This document shows positions 21,034 to 32,401 of a DNA stretch of 41,765 nucleotides, piece after piece. A program made the translations under genes and the position numbers. Under the pieces are notes generated by a model. It was not told the origin of the DNA. It did no database searches and saw only the letters and a list, made by a program, of their open reading frames with translations. Origin of the DNA: Serpula lacrymans var. lacrymans S7.9 (taxonomy: Eukaryota > Basidiomycota > Agaricomycetes > Boletales > Serpulaceae); contig NW_006763313.1 in assembly GCF_000218685.1 (NCBI RefSeq), positions 1-41,765 of the forward strand, read 5' to 3'. The number at the start of each line of letters is the position of its first letter. Position 1 is the first letter of the stretch.

Positions 21034-21447
21034 TGTAACAACCAAGAGTTAGTTACTCTGGCCCACACTTAGACACACTATAAAGGTAGTGATGAGGGAG
21101 TGGTTACCCTTTAGGCTGCAGTGAGTTAGTTGTGAGGATACAACAAGAGGACTTGCTAAGGAGTCTCCTGGATCTATTGGGGTTTATATACTAATACAGA
21201 GTGTTTGTACTTATGTACTGTACAGTTGATAAAAGCAGTGGCTGATGATATCAGAGGGCGCAGCCCGTGTGACCAGCTCCGCTGCGTGAGAGACTTGTAG
21301 CTAAAAATAATGAAAAGGCAGCGCGGCCCGAGAAGGTGGAGTTTGAACAAAAAGGAAAGTGCTGCATGGAACAAGTGTGTGAAAAATGAGAAAGAAGGAT
21401 GTAGAGGAGAATGAAAATTAAAGGTCGAAAAATTATGTATTGTAACA
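21034..21447 (-). repeat. LTR-1 copy acting as a gypsy 3' LTR
   Basis: In element orientation it begins TGTTACAATAC at 21447 and ends GGTTGTTACA at 21034 (414 bp). Just upstream in that orientation is AGAGGGGGGGGTAG, a strong polypurine tract. This is the expected position for a 3' LTR. No matching 5-bp duplication exists (TCAGC versus CTACC), as expected if the rest of the element is lost. Confidence 0.8.
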
Positions 21448-21638
21448 CTACCCCCCCCTCTGAGGACTTCCAGGTGAGACCAAGTACTGGAGGTGGTAGT
21501 TATACTTTTGGGCATAGGTTAAAAAAGGGAATTAAAAAGTGTTGAATCCATGCCTCTAAGCTTCCTAGGAGTTGAGGGATTCTTAGAATAAAATTCTCAA
21601 ACAGCAATCCACTTTTTGGTCAGTTTTCTGGACTGCTG
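21448..21638 (-). pseudogene. Gypsy integrase 3' end with polypurine tract
   Basis: Minus-strand reading gives SRKLTKKWI, identical to a stretch of the gypsy-A integrase near 39015. It then jumps to EFYSKNPSTPRK, the usual end of a chromodomain integrase, followed by LPPPVLGLTWKSS and the polypurine tract. An internal deletion removed the chromodomain itself. It shows how the native gypsy-A 3' end should look: about 45 more codons and a polypurine tract before a direct-orientation LTR. Confidence 0.65.
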
Positions 21639-21639
21639 A

Positions 21640-22978
21640 TGTCATGCACCAAAGTTAATTTATATATATAGGTGGTGGCTATATAGCGCTATATAGCAAA
21701 AGGGTTTTTTCCTGATGCCCATGTCTTGGTTCTCGAACACTTTTCCCATTACACCTCTGGCTCTAGGGCTAGAGGTACTGTTTGCTATTTTACTTCTTAT
21801 AGCCCTCACAGGCTTTCTCAACCATTGTTACCACTTTATATTGCAGATCAGAGACTGGGTATTACTCCCAGCCAGCCAGCACAATGGGTAAGGACTGCTG
21901 GTAGACATCCATCTTGCCAACCAGCTCCAAGCCCCATTAATGCCTGGAGATATTAATAAATGCCTTAGTCAGGATTGTATCTCATCATGAGGATACAGTT
22001 CCTGAACACGCATGACAATACTTATTATTAGTACATTCTCTCACCTGCTGATTAATCCTTAAAGTCATACAATAGTTCTCCTTTTTCTTATTGGTTGATT
22101 CTCTCCTCAGACCACCTTTCTATTACTCCTCTTTTGGTCTGAGAGATAGACAGTTAGCTATAAAAACCCTACATACTCATGTATAGTTCTTTGGCTTTCT
22201 GTTACTTGGATTATCCACTTTACTCCTCATTGAAAACCCTTGAGTTTACTTCCAAGTCCTCTACTTGCTATATTTACTAGCATCTGTCAACCTCAAGCTC
22301 ACTGTACCTCTTACTCCCTGCAAGTGCAGAAGGAGATGGGTATTGTTTTTGTTATAGTTTATCGTTGCCTCACAAAAACCCACACCCATACATCTCTGGG
22401 TTTTATATTGAAGGATTGTCATACATACCACCCCATGAACAACCAGAGCACCCACTGGTCTAGGAGGCAAAGCCCATAAACAAGTTCCGTGTTACAATTT
22501 CTATTGGACATTTAAGGACTACTCATTTCTCTTTACTCACCAGTTATACCATTGGACCAATGACTCATTTCCTTCATGTACACTTCCGTTCCTCTCGCAT
22601 TTGCATTACCTACTTAGTCCTCAACGGACGGACCTGCCCTAGATAGGACCTAACTCCTATCACCAATTCTTTCCATTATAAATACACATGTAACAGTAGT
22701 AGTATTCTCTATTACAATTCTACGCAGTTTACACTTACAAAGCTAGACTCCTAAGATCAGACTTCTACTCAGAAGAAGACCAACTCTCATTGGAAGAACT
22801 CTATTCAGAACTGCATTCTCGAACTTGTCTTCGGATAAGTCTAAGTCTCCCTTGAAACCTCAACAAACCCTCAGACTTTGTTAAGCACTTTGTGTGTAAC
22901 ATTCCGTGGAATCTGGGAGGATTGTGTGTTAGTTTGTTTTTGTGTGTGGTTTTCTAACAACAGTTCTCATCATCGACA
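21640..22978 (+). repeat. LTR-2b, 5' LTR of gypsy-B (with nested LTR-3)
   Basis: It begins TGTCATGCACCAAAGTT and ends TCATCATCGACA, as in LTR-2, but its centre (about 21720-22376) is the LTR-4-like sequence seen at 29033-29719. It contains an AGCTATAAAAACCC promoter box near 22156. The 3' part from AAAACCCACACCC onward is LTR-2, interrupted by LTR-3. Immediately after it comes TTGGAGCCCACC, a plausible tRNA primer-binding site. It is therefore the 5' LTR of the gag-protease element that follows. Confidence 0.7.
22490..22901 (+). repeat. Nested solo LTR, LTR-3 family
   Basis: This 412-bp element begins TGTTACAATTT and ends GTGTGTAACA. A perfect duplication TTCCG lies at 22485-22489 and 22902-22906. 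TATAAATA is at 22677-22684. Removing it restores CAAGTTCCGTGGAATCTGGG exactly as in other LTR-2 copies. Confidence 0.93.
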
Positions 22979-23173
22979 ATTGGAGCCCACCGCAAGGAAT
23001 GGTTTCCTTCAAGCTAAATCCCAACCATTTCATCGCCATCACTGTCTAATTTATCATCTACACCTTCTATCTCACCAACCACTTTATCTGTCCTATCCCT
23101 CTCTTCCAGTAACTCAATTTTGGTACCAGCTTCTACTCAGCAAGCTTCGCGTTTACCCTCTATATTTTCCATT

Positions 23174-25590
23174 ATGAATCAACCTACTACTCTCTCAGTC
23201 ATCACTATGCCAATTCCTGGCACTTGTTATGCTCCTAAGAAGTTCAAGGGAGACTATACTCGTGTCAGGGATTTTGTTCTCCACTATATGAGTGCATCTG
23301 TCATGCAAACAATGTCACTCCTGACAATGAAAAATGCTCAAGCATTCTCCAATACTGCTCCACATATATTCGTGAAATCATTGAAGGAATAAAGCACTTC
23401 ATTACACTCTCATGGAACAGTCTCAAAGATAAAATTCTCCAGTACTTTGATGCTGCAAAGGCAGAGGCCAAATTTTTAGAGCATCATCTTAAACAGTTGG
23501 TTGATGCTTTGCACAAGAAGAGAATGGGCTCTCTGGACAATTTCAAGAGCTACATGAGGAAGTATGTTCGCGTTGGTGGATGGCTTCTTGCCAAATCCAA
23601 GATCACTCAGGACGTATTCAATTGCTTCTTCTGGAAAGGACTACCCAAAACCCTTTGTCATTGTGTTGAAAACAGACTCCTTCAGAGGGATCCTACCTTT
23701 GATCTCTCCCAGCCTTTTGCTTTTGATGATGTTGTCAAGGCTGTAGAGCATGTCCTTCGCAGATATTGCTTTGATGATGAAGATTTTGACTCTGATGATT
23801 TGGATTCAGACTTGGATTCAGAGAACTCTTCCAGTTCTTCAGACAATTCTTCTGACTCTGACAAAGAGGAAGAACCACCTCATTATATCAGGAGAACCAC
23901 CAAGCAGAAGAAAGAGAAAAAGCACACCTCTGAGACAGAGAAAGAGAGAAAGCTGTTGAGTCCTTCCAAGTTGAAGAAAACCCTTCACTCCTTGGACAAA
24001 GAAAAGCACACTGCTGTCAAGCAGGATGGAGTAGAAACCCTTATCAAGAAGCTGGGTCTATGACAATTGAAGATCCTAACTATTCTCTGCTTTACTATCA
24101 TGCTATCAAGCTTGACACTGATGCTCAACTTATACTTTGCCCTCCCACTTTCATGAACCAGTCAGCCAGACCATCTCAATCCTCTCAAGGAAGCAGCAAC
24201 TTACCCACTCAGCCTACTGCTCCACCCACTGCCACTCTGCCTACAGCACCTTGTATTCCCTTCCTTTGCTATGAATGCGGAAAAACTGGTCATGGAATCA
24301 ATGAATGTGCAGATATGCTTGACTTACTGTCAAAAGGAATTGGCAAGAAGAATGACACTGGTTGCTTTGTCATGTCTAATGGGTCTAGAATCATGCAATC
24401 AAGAGAGGAACCCATAGCAACTGCTGTACATTGCACTATCCCCAAGTCTAACCTCCTCACCACCACTTCTTTTATGTTCATTGCTGAAGTAGCTGACTCT
24501 GATTCTGATTCAGATAAAAAGCATGTTTATATAGTGGATCATCCAGACAGAGTGTCTAAGGAGAAGTGCAAGCAAATCTTTGATGGTGTCTACATTCCTC
24601 CTAGGCCAGATTGGGCCAAAGCTATAAAAAAAAAGAAGAAAGAAGAAGAGAAGCCTGTTGTTCCAACCATAGCACCTGCTCCATCAAAGCCACACATCTT
24701 TGATATTGCACAGCCTATCTTTGATCCCACTAATGACAATGTAATTATGGAAGATACTTCTCAGACCGCCAAGAAGAATCCCCCTGCCAATAAATAGAAG
24801 AAACCACTCAAGACTTTATCTACATTTTTGCAGAATCTTGACTCCAAAGCCATCATTGATCAAATTCTCAGCACCCCTATCCCACTATCTATTGATAATG
24901 TCGTTAGTCTATCAAAAGAAGTTTCCCAGAATCTCCAAGAAATGATAAAACCCAAGTGCGTTAATCTTAGACTAGACAACAAGCCCCAAAACTTGACACC
25001 TGAATCACTTCTTGCCATCACTCATGTCGACCTCATTTGTGTCCCTGTTACCTCTACTGGCAAAACTATTACAGCAATTGTTGATTCAGGGTCTGCCCTC
25101 AATATAGTCAGCTGCACTATTTGGGAAAATCTCATTCGCCTTCCCATGGATACTAGTATTTGACCTGTAGTCAAAGATGCCAATGGAGGATTTGGTAGAC
25201 TTGATGGTCTAGTCAACAATGTGGCTTTATACTGTGGAGAAGTCAAAACTTATGCCAATATCTTTGTTGGGAAAGACACTGGATACAATCTACTTCTTGG
25301 ACGACCATGGATGCATGGGAACTATGTCAGCATTGAAGAGAGACTTAAATACACTTATCTCATCTTCAGAAAGGATGGAAAAATTGAAAACCCTGCTTTT
25401 GAAGTCAAGGCATCATCAGATCATTGTCCTATTCACTATGTCAAACCAGTATCTGGAGTATCCAATACAGTATCCAGCCTCTTAAGTCATGGACTATGAC
25501 TTTAATAGAGAAGATCTAGATGGAAATACCGATGAATCAAAAACTGCTGTTGAAAGTGTCACCCCAGAAGAAGAAACTGTGCCTGTTTAA
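23174..25590 (+). pseudogene. Gypsy-B gag and protease (5' half of a retrotransposon)
   Basis: ATG at 23174 opens gag: MNQPTT, APKKFKGDY. A frameshift near 23365 leads to IREIIEGIKHF, then RKYVRVGGWLLAK and FFWKGLPKTL, followed by a Ser/Asp-rich stretch. A further one-base shift near 24060 gives IEDPNYSLLYYHAIKLD, and a CCHC zinc knuckle CYECGKTGHGINEC lies near 24270-24310. After an in-frame TAG (24795-24797) the frame continues to a retropepsin-like domain with IVDSGSALNIV near 25075 and a LLLGRPWM block near 25290; TGA 25161-25163 interrupts it. This arrangement matches a gag family common in agaricomycete gypsy elements. RT, RNase H and integrase are absent: the element is cut near 25600 where a gypsy-A fragment begins. 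Confidence 0.82.
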
Positions 25591-25638
25591 GATAATTCAC
25601 TAATTGGTTCAATCAAAAATTCTAGTACCCTCAGGGCC

Positions 25639-26388
25639 CTTGATCCACCATTTGGCGAATTGAGCCCGATCTCCTTTGAAAGCGCCAGGGTCAGCGATGA
25701 TCTTGACCTTTTTGTTGAATTTTTGCTCAACCAATTCAGGGGGGTTTGTCTGAAGCTCAGCAAGCTGCGTGGTCAATGCCAAAACCTGTGCACGCATATT
25801 GTGTAACAGAGTATTGACATCAGGTTGGGTGGTTTGCAACAACATGCTGACTTCTTCTCTTTGGTAAAGTAAAAAAAAGGTAACTGGGGGTCCCCGCTTG
25901 CTATCTGTGGATCAACCACTTCCCAGCTGAGTAACACGTCTCAATCTTTGACTACCCACACTATAGTATTTGAAAAAGTATATAAAATTTATAGTAGCTA
26001 AACCCTGGTCCAAACAGTTGTCAGGGGGTGGTCTGCTTATTAAGCTGTCAACCCTTCTCCAACTGGCAGAGGCAAGTGCCCAGCCTGGTCAGAGGTATCC
26101 TAAGAAGAACTTAATGTACATAAATCTAATCAACAATGGTTCCACACCACTGTTGAGCTATACTATAGTACTCCCCTTGACACTGGGGGCCGTGTAATGT
26201 TTGATTTGATCTCTCTAGTACCTCGTCCTGGGCAGCTTGCCTGCAGGATTGGGGCACACACTTTGTTTCCGCGGCTAGCAAAAGCTCAACACCAACTGGC
26301 ACCAAAGTCTTACTGTTTGAAAGACTTCACTTAACCCTGTGGTCCAGGTTTGCACAAAGTGCAAGAGAGTAGAAAGAGCAAGTCCTAA
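25639..26388 (-). mobile_element. Gypsy-A 5' fragment: leader and start of gag
   Basis: On the minus strand an LTR-1 copy is followed by TTAGGACTTGCTC (primer-binding region), a leader of roughly 500 bp, and an ATG near 25845. The gag start reads LHNMRAQVLALTTQLAEL, ADPGAFKGDRAQFAKWWIK, closely resembling 34583 onward. The fragment ends abruptly after KWWIK. The leader aligns along its length with the leader at 32227-34582 once LTR-2 copy C is removed. Confidence 0.82.
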
Positions 26389-26728
26389 TGTAACAACCAA
26401 AATTTGTATACATTGGTGCACAACAAAAACAGGCAGAGAATGGTGAGGAGAGGAGAGGATATTCTCCCTTAAGGTAGAACCAAGTTTGTTGTGGGTAAAC
26501 AATAGGAGGACTCGCTGAGGAGTCTCCTGGATCCATTGGGGTACATATACTACTACAGGTTTTTTGTACTTGTTGTACTATACAGTTGATAAGGCAGTGG
26601 TTGATGATATCATAGGGCACAGCCCGTGTGACCAGCTCCACTGTGTGAGAGACCTGTAGCTAAAAATAAAAAAAGGCAGTGAAGTGCAAGAAGGTGGAGT
26701 CTGAACACAAGGAAAGTGCCACATGGAC
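26389..26728 (-). repeat. LTR-1 copy, U3 truncated (5' LTR of the gypsy-A fragment)
   Basis: In element orientation its U5 end GGTTGTTACA meets the gypsy-A leader at 26388, exactly as at 32226. The U3 start is missing: similarity stops near 26728 after GTGCCACATGG. Many substitutions mark it as older than the copies at 31810 and 39371. Confidence 0.8.
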
Positions 26729-28488
26729 AAACTCCAACCACTTGGTGGGGTGTTTTCCTACATCATAGTGTAGCCACATTCAATTACATAATAAATAATT
26801 TAGTGTTGAGGATAGCACCCCAAGCCAACTGGCAAACTTTGCTGTGGCTGAATGTTTAAGTTTATTTATTCACCCTGTAAGAAATGGTGCTCCTGCCAAA
26901 AGAAAACCGGCCATACGGAGCAGCATAAAGTTACTGGCACCAAAATTGGTAAGTAAGTTTGAACATGCAGAGTCAATGTGTAGGGGGAAGAGACAGTTAG
27001 AATGGCACACTTTTTAAATCCTTTAGACAGCTCAGATTATCTCCTTGGAGGGTATCAACAACATCTTGTACATTTTAAAACAAAAAAATGCTACTTTGTC
27101 ATCACTTCTCTATGAAATCCTTAACAGTCAACCTCTTACTCATTGTGGCACCCAAGAAATGATTGTCCAAGAGGCTGAAGACATCTGTAGAGTCTTGTAT
27201 AGCTATACATCAACTAGGCAGAACGTCTTTGCATGGGCAATGGATACTGTCAAGTCTTGCTTATGTAGAGAGGTTAAAGAGCTCACTCACCAGTGTCACA
27301 ACTTACACTTTTGTGCAATAGCAGCCACATTGGAGCAACTAAAGGGGGAATTCATGCAGTTAATTTCACAGAAGATGAAGACCATCACCCCAAACCTTTG
27401 GGGTTTGATGATGGCCCTCTTGGGAAACAACTTGAAAGCCTCAGATATCCTAGTGAATGAGGCAGAGATGGATCTTGGTGAAATTGGAGGTGATGATGAG
27501 GAAAAAGAGTCAGAAAGTGATAACAAGGAGGAAATGAATGAACAACATACCAGAGATCACAACTTGATAGCCAGCAAGAGTGGTGAAAAAAATAGGTGCC
27601 GAGCAAAGCAAGCAGAGGATTAGAAAAAGGCACTTTTTCTTGTGGTGAGAATGTCCAAAAATGGCCTTGAATGAAAATTAATGGGGACTCACTCAGAAAG
27701 CTGTTGTTTGTATTAGTATCTTCATACAGAGTGTAAACAAGAGATGCAATTACCTGCAAGGTCTCCTTGGTATCTTCCTGTACTCAACTGGGGCCCCCAA
27801 GAAAGTTGTTAAGGTCCTTGAACACGCTGGCTTGTCTGTCAATGTTACATCAATCCATCAGACAGTGGACTCTATGTCACATGGGATATTAAGTTGAATC
27901 AAACAAGCTATGTGGTCTATGCAGTCAGCTTGTGCTTACAACAATTTTGATATTAATTTCCAAACTGCGCAACCTACTATGGAGCACCAAACCACCTTCG
28001 TTAGCACCACATCTGCTACTATTGTGCCAATATATGGCATCATGGACCCAACAATGCTGAAATGTCCAGCCATATTATGGGAGCATGATCCATTGAATCC
28101 CAATGCAACAGAACCAATCAGTGATACTGTTGACATTGCACAACTGTACAAGGACAATACTTACAATAAGAGACTATCCGGCCAAATATTTGGCCCACAC
28201 CTTCAAGTATTTGCATGGCATGTTCACAATATTCTGGTTGCTCACAGTGGAAATTTGGGACATTTTGCAAGTCAGCTTGCTGAGCCAGACCCTCTAACCC
28301 AAATCCCACTGCATAAAACAGATCAGATACCTTGTTGTGCCATAGAAACAAAACAGTCTACATCGGATGGCAATATTGAAGTCTTGGAGAATCTACTAAG
28401 GCAAGGTGGTATTGGGGATCTGGGTGATGAGGATTTTGATCCTAATCATGACAAGGACATGCCAAAACATGTTCTCTTTGTCCATGGG

Positions 28489-28903
28489 TGTAACAACCAA
28501 GAGTTGGTTACTCTGGCGCACAACTCAGACAAAGCTTCAAAGGTTGTGAGGGGAGTGGTTACCCTTAGGAAAGGACCGAGTTAGTTGTGGTGAACAATAG
28601 GAGGACTCACTGAGGAGTCTCCTGGATCTATTGAGGTTTATATACTACTACAGCATATTTGTACTTATGTACTGTACAGTTGATAAAAGCAGTGGCTGAT
28701 GATGTCAGAGGGCACAACCCGTGTGACCAGCTCCCCTGCGTGAGATACTTGTATCTAAAATTAAATCAAAGGCAGTGCAGCGCAAGAAGGTGGAGTTTGA
28801 ACAAAAGGAAAGTGCTGTATGGCATAGTGTGTGAAAACTATAGAAGAAAGAAAGTTGAATAGGAGAATGAAAATTAAAGGTCCAAAAATTGTGTATCGTA
28901 ACA
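28489..28903 (-). repeat. Solo LTR, LTR-1 family
   Basis: This 415-bp element is flanked by the perfect duplication ATGGG at 28484-28488 and 28904-28908. Plus-strand ends are TGTAACAACC and ATCGTAACA. Deleting it with one ATGGG fuses FVHG to DLLTKKQ in frame within the DUF6589 protein. Confidence 0.93.
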
Positions 28904-29032
28904 ATGGGGACTTACTCACAAAAAAGCAGATTGATGCTGTTCTCCATTCTCGCCACATTGAAAGAACACCAAAGGATCAGTTTTAATACATTGTGTTTCT
29001 GCCAGGGCTCTTCCATTATAACATGGCATGTG

Positions 29033-29719
29033 TGTAAGGACCATTTACGTTTTCTTATCTTTTCATTTCATGTCTTGGTTCTCAGACACTTTCCCCATTA
29101 CACCTCTGGCTCTAGGGCTAGAGGTATCCTTTGCCACCTTGCTTCTCATAGCCCTAACAGGCTTTTGTAACCATCACTACCACTTCATATCGCAGATCAG
29201 AAACTGGGTAGTACTCCCAGCCAGCCAGCACAATGGGTAAGGACTAGTAGCTGAGATCTCGCCAACCAGCTCCAGGTCCCATCAGTGCCTGGAAATATTA
29301 ATAGACACTTTAGTCAGGATTGTACCTCATCATGAGGATACGGTTCCTGAACATGCCTGACACTACCTATTATCAGTAGATTTTCTCACCTGCTGATTAA
29401 TCCCTGAAGTCGTAGCATAGTTGTTCTTTTTCTTATTTGATAGTTTTATCCTCAGGCTACTTTTCCTTTTATTCTATTTCTGGTCTGAAACATAGACAAT
29501 TAGCTATAAAAACCCTACATACTCATGTATTGTTCTTTAGCTTTTTATTACTGAAATAACCTGCTTTACTCCTCATCAAAAACCCTTGAGTTTATTCTCA
29601 GTCCTCTACTTACTATAATCTCTAAGCATCTGTTGACCTCAAACTCATTGTACCTCTTACTCCCTGCAAGTGCAGACAGAGATGGGTACTGTTTTTGTTA
29701 TATATAATATTGCTTCACA
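29033..29719 (+). repeat. Solo LTR, LTR-4 family
   Basis: This 687-bp element begins TGTAAGGACC and ends GCTTCACA. A perfect 5-bp duplication ATGTG lies at 29028-29032 and 29720-29724. A TATAAAAACCC box starts at 29505. Removing it restores NMAC-ADAIWWTY in the DUF6589 frame. Its central part is shared with LTR-2b (21720-22376). Confidence 0.9.
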
Positions 29720-30845
29720 ATGTGCTGATGCAATCTGGTGGACGTACCTGCAGCCTGCAGACTCTTGAAGCGACCCAAATAGCTTGTATGAGCACATTGG
29801 CATGCTGCATTCTAAAGAAACAGGAAAATTCATCAGCAAGCCTGGATTCAGGTGTATGCACAACATTGTGCACCATGATTTGACAGCATTAATGCTTAAC
29901 TGCTGGCAACATAAGATTACCAAAAGACATCCACAGTGCTCATCAATTGAGCTGTTTGCAACTACAAAACCCACATGGGAGGACATAGTTGACATGTTCA
30001 AAGCAATTGTGGCCAAGTATGTTGGGACCAGTTCTGATTTGCGTAAAGAACACAGCAAACCTTTTCAGAAGTGTGACAAAGTGTATGAAAACCAACACCT
30101 TCACAATTGTGATGAGCTCATGTATGTTGATTTATGCCATGCCATGAATTCTGGAGATGTGGGTTGTGTTGAGGCCTCGTTCTTGCCATGGATACATATT
30201 TTTATTGCTGTTGGGAAGCATAAGTATGCAGCACAAATAAGCAAATTTTTATGTGACCTTTGCTATTGATACCCTCCAGATTTGAGGTGAGCTTGCTTCA
30301 GTGAAAGACATTCATGAACTAAATTGTTCCCAGTCAATTAATACGCCTTAACCTGCTGAGCAATCCAAAGGGTGTGACTGGGGCATGACATGCCATTGAT
30401 TGGCTAGTGGAGCGGAATAACCTGTACACAAAGGTCAGAAGAGAACTATAGAAATATAGCATTACTTGATATCCCTGTATCCTAGATAATTTTATCACAA
30501 TTGGCTTCAAATCTCACAATAGACCATATCATCAAACAGTCACCTCTTATTGAAGTCTTCCGTCACTGCCGTGTTATTGTTGAAAATGTATTCCACCTCC
30601 TCCACCATACAATCCGCCACCAACCACCAGATATAACCAAGACAATTGAAAAACTTACAAAGCGGCTTTTAGAGACTAAACCACACAAGTTTACTGCCCG
30701 TCATAAGTTGCAATTTTCTGTTGATGATAAGGTAGCAAGCGGCTTTGGAATTATAGAAAAAAAAGGATTAGGAGTATCTACATCTGGGGAGGGCAATAGT
30801 GAGAGTGTTGAAATAACTGGTGCCGACCTTGTAGACTGACCTATT

Positions 30846-31777
30846 TTACACTGCTGTATGCTCCCCATTTTGTGCAGGCTTAACATTCTTGTCATTGGCA
30901 TAATTCTGTGTCTTCCGGGGCTTTGATGGGATGGAGCCATACTTTGGGCAGAGGTGATCTGATGCTAAGAATATATGAGTACTTGCCAGCTGGTCACTGT
31001 GGTGGTACAACACACAGATATGAGTGGTGCTCCCACAAGCTTTACACAACCTCTTCTTCTTATTTTCATCTTGTGTTCAGCACACGTTAACTGAGGCGGC
31101 GATAGTAGGGCAAACAGGACACACAAGTCCCGGTTGCAAATATTGCAACCAAGCCGCGACAAACAATGGCTGCATCTCTCACACTCACACCTGTCGCCAT
31201 TGTTCTCACTGTGTTCTTCACTGCAGGTAAGCTATTTTTCTTTATTATAAAGCAACTGATACAACATACCATCAGGATTTGCAAAATATTCGTCAACAAT
31301 GCAGTGTTGGCACAGGCATGAATTAATAAAAATATCCATCACCACCACCCCAAGCTCTGCAGCTGGAAGATTGGCCAGTAGGATTCTGGTCCTAGACTTG
31401 GAGCTGGATGCCAACTCAAGGTGAGAGAATCTGCTTGAATGAATATGGCATAATTTCCCTATTGTCTCACTCTCTACAGGTGCCATCACTACATCCCCAT
31501 CACCACCACTATTGCCACTGCCCTCCTCAGGCTTGGCCTTGACAAACGGCTCTTTGTTCAATGGACCCCCATCATCTTCATGGTGAGTTTTGTGCCGCTT
31601 TTGTGCTGGCTTTTGCTGATCCTCCGTATTTGTTCTCTTGGACAATTGAATATGGCTATCAAAGTGCCATTGTTCAACAAAATAAATTGCAGTTGCTTCA
31701 ATGTTCAGATCCTGTGCAGCACGCCCAAACCGTTGTAAGAGTGAACACAGAGATTTTTTATACCCCCATTGTATCAC
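30846..31777 (-). pseudogene. Unidentified Cys-rich protein, convergent with the DUF6589 gene
   Basis: The minus strand holds a 181-codon frame with no ATG start (31777-31232): LQRFGRAAQDLN, an acidic and Gly-rich middle, CLCQHCIVDEYF. It then appears to splice or shift into CECERCSHC, GCNICNRDLC (about 31190-31110). A last frame carries RLCKACGSTTHIC (about 31050) and stops at 30846. The clustered CxxC pairs suggest zinc binding. It ends only 6 bp from the DUF6589 stop on the opposite strand. The LTR-1 copy at 31810 may have removed its 5' end. I recognise no family and could not fix the introns, so it may be a gene with unseen exons or a relic. Confidence 0.4.
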
Positions 31778-31809
31778 AAGCTTAATGCTGCATAAGTCTA
31801 GACCCTACT

Positions 31810-32226
31810 TGTTATGATAACACAATTTTTGGACCTTTCCTTTAATTTTCATTCTCCGCTTTAACCTTTTACTATAAGTTCACACTCCGTGCCATGCGGC
31901 ACTTTCCTTTTTCGTTCTAACTCCACCTTCTCGTGCAGCGCTGCCTTTATTCTTCTTTGAGACACAAACTCTCTCATGCAGTGGAGCTGGTCACATGGAC
32001 TGCACCCTCTGACATCACCAGCCACTGCTTTTATCAACTGTACAGTACATAGGTACAAATACTCTGTATTAGTATAAATACCCCAATAGATCAAGGAGAC
32101 TCCTCAGTGAGTCCTCCTGTTGTTAACCAACAAACTCTCTGCAGCTTAAGGGGTAACCACTCCCTATTCACTACCTTTATAGTGTGTTCCTGTGTGCGCC
32201 AGAGTAACTAACTCTTGGTTGTTACA
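31810..32226 (+). repeat. LTR-1 copy, 5' LTR of gypsy-A
   Basis: This 417-bp LTR begins TGTTATGATAACAC and ends TTGGTTGTTACA. TATAAATA is at 32073-32080, followed by GGAGACTCCTC. TTTGGACTCGCTC after it is a candidate primer-binding site. It differs from the inverted copy at 39371-39787 at about 4 positions by eye. The left flank CTACT has no counterpart. Confidence 0.88.
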
Positions 32227-32401
32227 TTTGGACTCGCTCTTCTACTCTCTCGCACGTTTGTGCAAAAGTCCCACTGGGCACCCGGACTCCAGGGTGAAGG
32301 AGATTTGGTTATTGTTTGGGAATATTCCACATAGCAAATAGGTGCGCTCTTCGTGACAGCCTTGTAGTGCTTTGGGAGAAGAAACAATACCTTTGATACG
32401 C

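Larger units (their letters stand above)
26880..30839 (+). pseudogene. DUF6589-type protein, pseudogene with two nested LTRs
   Basis: A remembered agaricomycete family, DUF6589, is recognisable throughout. Exon 1 ends at 26948 (intron 26949-27026). Exon 2 contains the ILYILKQKNATLSSLLYEIL block. Around 27740-27900 come CNYLQGLLGIFL, VVKVLEHAGLSV and SIHQTVDSMS. Then AYNNFDINFQTAQPT, EHDPLNPN and SSxxGNI-like blocks lead to LFVHG at 28488. LTR-1 interrupts there, and after it HIERTPKDQF and LPGLFHYNMAC follow. LTR-4 interrupts again, then ADAIWWTY, SKETGKFISKPGFR, KPTWEDI, SCFLPW-like (ASFLPWIHIF), GKHKYA, LLSNPKGV and SPLIEVFRHC lead to the stop at 30837-30839. Several stops show inactivity. 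The family's function is not known to me; its high copy number suggests a mobile element. Confidence 0.8.

Noticed and set aside
23682..23864. Ser/Glu-rich minus-strand frame of 60 codons
   Set aside because: It is the complement of the Asp/Ser-rich gag stretch and has no independent support.
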